Shown here piece by piece: positions 5,916-7,535 of a stretch of 7,535 nucleotides of DNA (its first letter is position 1; every line of letters starts with the position of its first letter). The position numbers and the translations under genes are program-made. Location: assembly GCA_028288395.1 (NCBI GenBank), contig JAQBNV010000629.1:1-7535 (forward strand), written 5' to 3'. The notes below the pieces were generated by a model, which saw only the letters and a program-made list of their open reading frames with translations, had not been told where the DNA came from and did not search any database. The stretch is from Adhaeribacter sp. (GTDB taxonomy: Bacteria > Bacteroidota > Bacteroidia > Cytophagales > Hymenobacteraceae).

Positions 5916-6722
5916 ATGAAAAACAATGTGACCCTAATCTTAGAAAAAACGAGTGATTCTTTAGATGAATTACTTCTGCTTTGGCAAACCCAGCCTTTTG
6001 GCAAAGATACCAACCTGATCGACTACCAACAGCTGGTAACTGCCCAACCGGGCTTCGAGCAGATTCTTGATTTTTGCCCTTATATTTCCTGGATACTGGA
6101 TATTCGAACCCGGCAATTTGTTTTCTTAAGCAATAATACCGAGTTAATTTTGGGTTATCCGGCTGGGTTCTTCAAAAATGATGGCTATACATTTTTAAGC
6201 CATCTCATGCTGCCGGAAGATAAAAAGAACCTGGATAAAATGACTTTAGAGCTTTGGAAAAACCTAATGTTATTACCAGCGAATAAACGTCAGGGCTACC
6301 GGTTTAGCCGGAAATACCGGCTCCGGAATGCAGACGGGAACCTGGTTGTGATGCGGGAGCAAAATACAGTATTACAAACCGATAGCCGCGGTAATATTGC
6401 CCATGTGCTGGGCACCTGTACCGATATTACAGAATTGGTAAATATCAACGATTTTGAGGTCTCAGTACAAATGCCAATGGGGCAGCCCAGTTCCGAAACC
6501 ACGGCCGGAACAACCGGACTCCGTACCAAAAATATTTTAAGCAAGCGCGAAAAACAGATTGTGAAATTAGTAGCCGAAGGATATAGCAGTAAAGTTATTG
6601 CAGACCAGTTGTTTATCAGTTTTCATACGGTTAACACCCACCGCAAAAATATTATCGGCAAAACCCACAGTAAAAATACCAGCGGTCTGGTACAATATGC
6701 CATCAGTAACCGGCTAATTTAA
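5916..6722 (+). CDS. PAS domain-containing LuxR-type transcriptional regulator
   Basis: A 268-residue regulator with no receiver domain. Residues 1-48 are a short N-terminal extension. A PAS domain of the PAS_3 kind covers about 50-175: it opens with FCPYISWILDIRTRQFVFLS, continues through ILGYPAGFF, and ends with RLRNADGNLVVMREQ, TDSRGNIAHVLG and TCTDIT. A linker rich in Ser, Thr and Gly (about 180-205) leads to a LuxR-type helix-turn-helix at about 207-268 (LSKREKQIVKLVAEG, then VIADQLFISFHTVNTHRKNI). PAS domains bind small ligands or mediate dimerisation; the ligand here cannot be predicted, and no heme or flavin residue is evident. It is divergent from the signalling operon across the 463-bp spacer, so cross-regulation is possible. 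The ATG at 5916 gives a sensible length; no strong Shine-Dalgarno sequence is seen. Confidence 0.93.
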   Translation: MKNNVTLILEKTSDSLDELLLLWQTQPFGKDTNLIDYQQLVTAQPGFEQILDFCPYISWILDIRTRQFVFLSNNTELILGYPAGFFKNDGYTFLSHLMLPEDKKNLDKMTLELWKNLMLLPANKRQGYRFSRKYRLRNADGNLVVMREQNTVLQTDSRGNIAHVLGTCTDITELVNINDFEVSVQMPMGQPSSETTAGTTGLRTKNILSKREKQIVKLVAEGYSSKVIADQLFISFHTVNTHRKNIIGKTHSKNTSGLVQYAISNRLI

Positions 6723-6732
6723 AACACCTGGA

Positions 6733-6783
6733 CCGTAAAAGAGGCTTTAGCGTTGGTAGTGGAGCATTATAGCTTCTTTACGG
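6733..6783. repeat. imperfect inverted repeat in convergent spacer
   Basis: CCGTAAAAGAGGCT (6733-6746) pairs with AGCTTCTTTACGG (6771-6783) over 13 bp, with one bulged A and one G-U pair, around a 24-base loop. It lies just after the PAS-LuxR stop codon. There is no T-tract behind it, so it is not a classic intrinsic terminator. It may act as a 3'-end stabilising or processing structure. Confidence 0.4.
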
Positions 6784-6793
6784 CTTCTGGTTA

Positions 6794-6830
6794 CTTCCTA
6801 ATTAGATCAGGGCAATAGGAAGGCGTTTTC
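6794..6830. terminator. weak hairpin terminator between convergent genes
   Basis: CTTCCTA (6794-6800) pairs exactly with TAGGAAG (6816-6822) around a 15-base loop, followed on the plus strand by GCGTTTTC with a short T4 run. It could terminate PAS-LuxR transcription and, in the other direction, the DUF294-family gene, though neither side has a strong T-tract. No gene is seen in the whole spacer 6723-6878. Confidence 0.35.
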
Positions 6831-6878
6831 AAAGCAGAGTCGGTGATGGGTTCATTTGCCGGCAATATTTGAGGTCGT

Positions 6879-7535
6879 TTAGCCAAAAATATTATTCGTG
6901 AAAATAATCTTAATGCCCGATTGGAAATTGCGGATGGTTTTAAATATTTCGATAATGGTAACCTGCTCTATTTTGGTAAGGCTCCGGATGTCGAGGTAAT
7001 TTTCCGGTTCGGCCTGATCGTTGATAATTAGGCTGGCCTGCTTTTTCAGGCGCAAACTCATCAGGTAATAATAGGACTGAATCAACTCCAGGTAGGCCGT
7101 TTCGGTAAATACTCCTTTTTCTTTTAGGGCTTCCAACCGCTCACCGGTATTAGTTTTAAAAATCCGGTTTTTCAGCGCGTATAACCTAACCAAATCTACT
7201 ACGGGGGTCATGGCTTTTTTTACATCAAATACTTCTTGCGCGCCCACAGTAAATGTGCGGATATTCTTGAAAAAGGTAAGCGGCGGCTCGTACTGCAAGG
7301 CATTGTTGGCCATGTGAAAAAAGAGTTTATCCAGCGGTTTCTGTAATTCCTGGTCCAGAAACTGTTGTAACTCATTCATAATGGTTATGTCGCCGTACAG
7401 GTAGCGGCAGTCGAAAAAAGTAGAAAACTTTATCACGGTTTCGGGCGCGGCTTCTTCCATCCAGCTTTCGTAATTCCTTTTCCAATGCGACAGCGAATGC
7501 GTCCATTTAGGGTTTTTGGCCATGTAGCCACCCGT
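6879..7535 (-). CDS. DUF294-family putative nucleotidyltransferase, C-terminal part (partial)
   Basis: The frame stays open to the right edge of the window (codons for TGGY precede the ATG at 7523), so this is the C-terminal 218 residues of a longer protein and the ATG is internal. The GGYMAKNPKW start, the FFDCRYLYGD motif near the beginning, and the later MTPVVDLVRLYALK and SYYYLMSLRLKKQ motifs fit the DUF294 nucleotidyltransferase-like domain and its C-terminal helical partner, DUF294_C. Family members usually carry an N-terminal cyclic-nucleotide-binding and/or CBS domain pair and often reach about 600 residues; those parts would lie beyond the window. The domain resembles GlnD-type nucleotidyltransferases, but the substrate is not established. 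The gene ends at TAA (6881-6879), convergent with the PAS-LuxR gene. Confidence 0.85.
   Translation of the reverse strand, partial: TGGYMAKNPKWTHSLSHWKRNYESWMEEAAPETVIKFSTFFDCRYLYGDITIMNELQQFLDQELQKPLDKLFFHMANNALQYEPPLTFFKNIRTFTVGAQEVFDVKKAMTPVVDLVRLYALKNRIFKTNTGERLEALKEKGVFTETAYLELIQSYYYLMSLRLKKQASLIINDQAEPENYLDIRSLTKIEQVTIIEIFKTIRNFQSGIKIIFTNNIFG

Noticed and set aside
6733..6822. Insertion-sequence or MITE remnant in the convergent spacer
   Set aside because: The two hairpins are independent, there is no target-site duplication, and no transposase fragment is nearby.

Overview
The window looks like chromosome of a Bacteroidota bacterium, most likely order Cytophagales and perhaps family Hymenobacteraceae (Adhaeribacter, Pontibacter or Rufibacter type). 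This is inferred from several traits: A-rich leaders with few Shine-Dalgarno sequences, AT-rich spacers between genes of moderate GC, a 'WAQ'-type end to a signal peptide, a large-insert S8 peptidase, a HisKA_3 kinase with a NarL/LuxR-type regulator, and a PAS-LuxR protein. No rRNA, tRNA, CRISPR array or insertion sequence was found.

Layout. Positions 1-429 hold no gene I can support. On the minus strand, 430-1050 encodes a small outer-membrane beta-barrel protein. Its signal peptide (ATG at 1151) lies in a different frame, so the gene as written carries a frameshift near 1096-1101. Divergent from it is a secreted subtilisin-like S8 peptidase (1329-2987, plus strand) with a large insert between the catalytic Asp and His. 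A strong, probably bidirectional terminator (3017-3060) separates the peptidase from a convergent minus-strand operon.

That operon is the most interesting part of the window. In transcription order it encodes an 80-residue protein ending in Cys-Pro-Asn-Pro-Pro-Gly-Cys (5452-5210), a seven-helix membrane protein (5175-4516), a HisKA_3 histidine kinase with one membrane helix and almost no external domain (4546-3758, overlapping the previous gene by 31 bp), and a NarL/FixJ response regulator (3751-3083). The order small Cys/Pro-tailed protein, polytopic membrane protein, kinase, regulator recalls Gram-positive peptide-signalling loci such as comQXPA and agr, although no processing enzyme is visible. 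A plausible reading is that the membrane protein senses a stimulus, possibly derived from the small protein, and passes it to the kinase and regulator. This is a hypothesis.

A 463-bp spacer (5453-5915) with several perfect palindromes separates the operon from a divergent PAS-LuxR regulator (5916-6722, plus strand). After a 156-bp convergent spacer with two hairpins, the right edge carries the C-terminal part of a DUF294-family putative nucleotidyltransferase (6879-7535, minus strand), whose N-terminal part lies outside the window.
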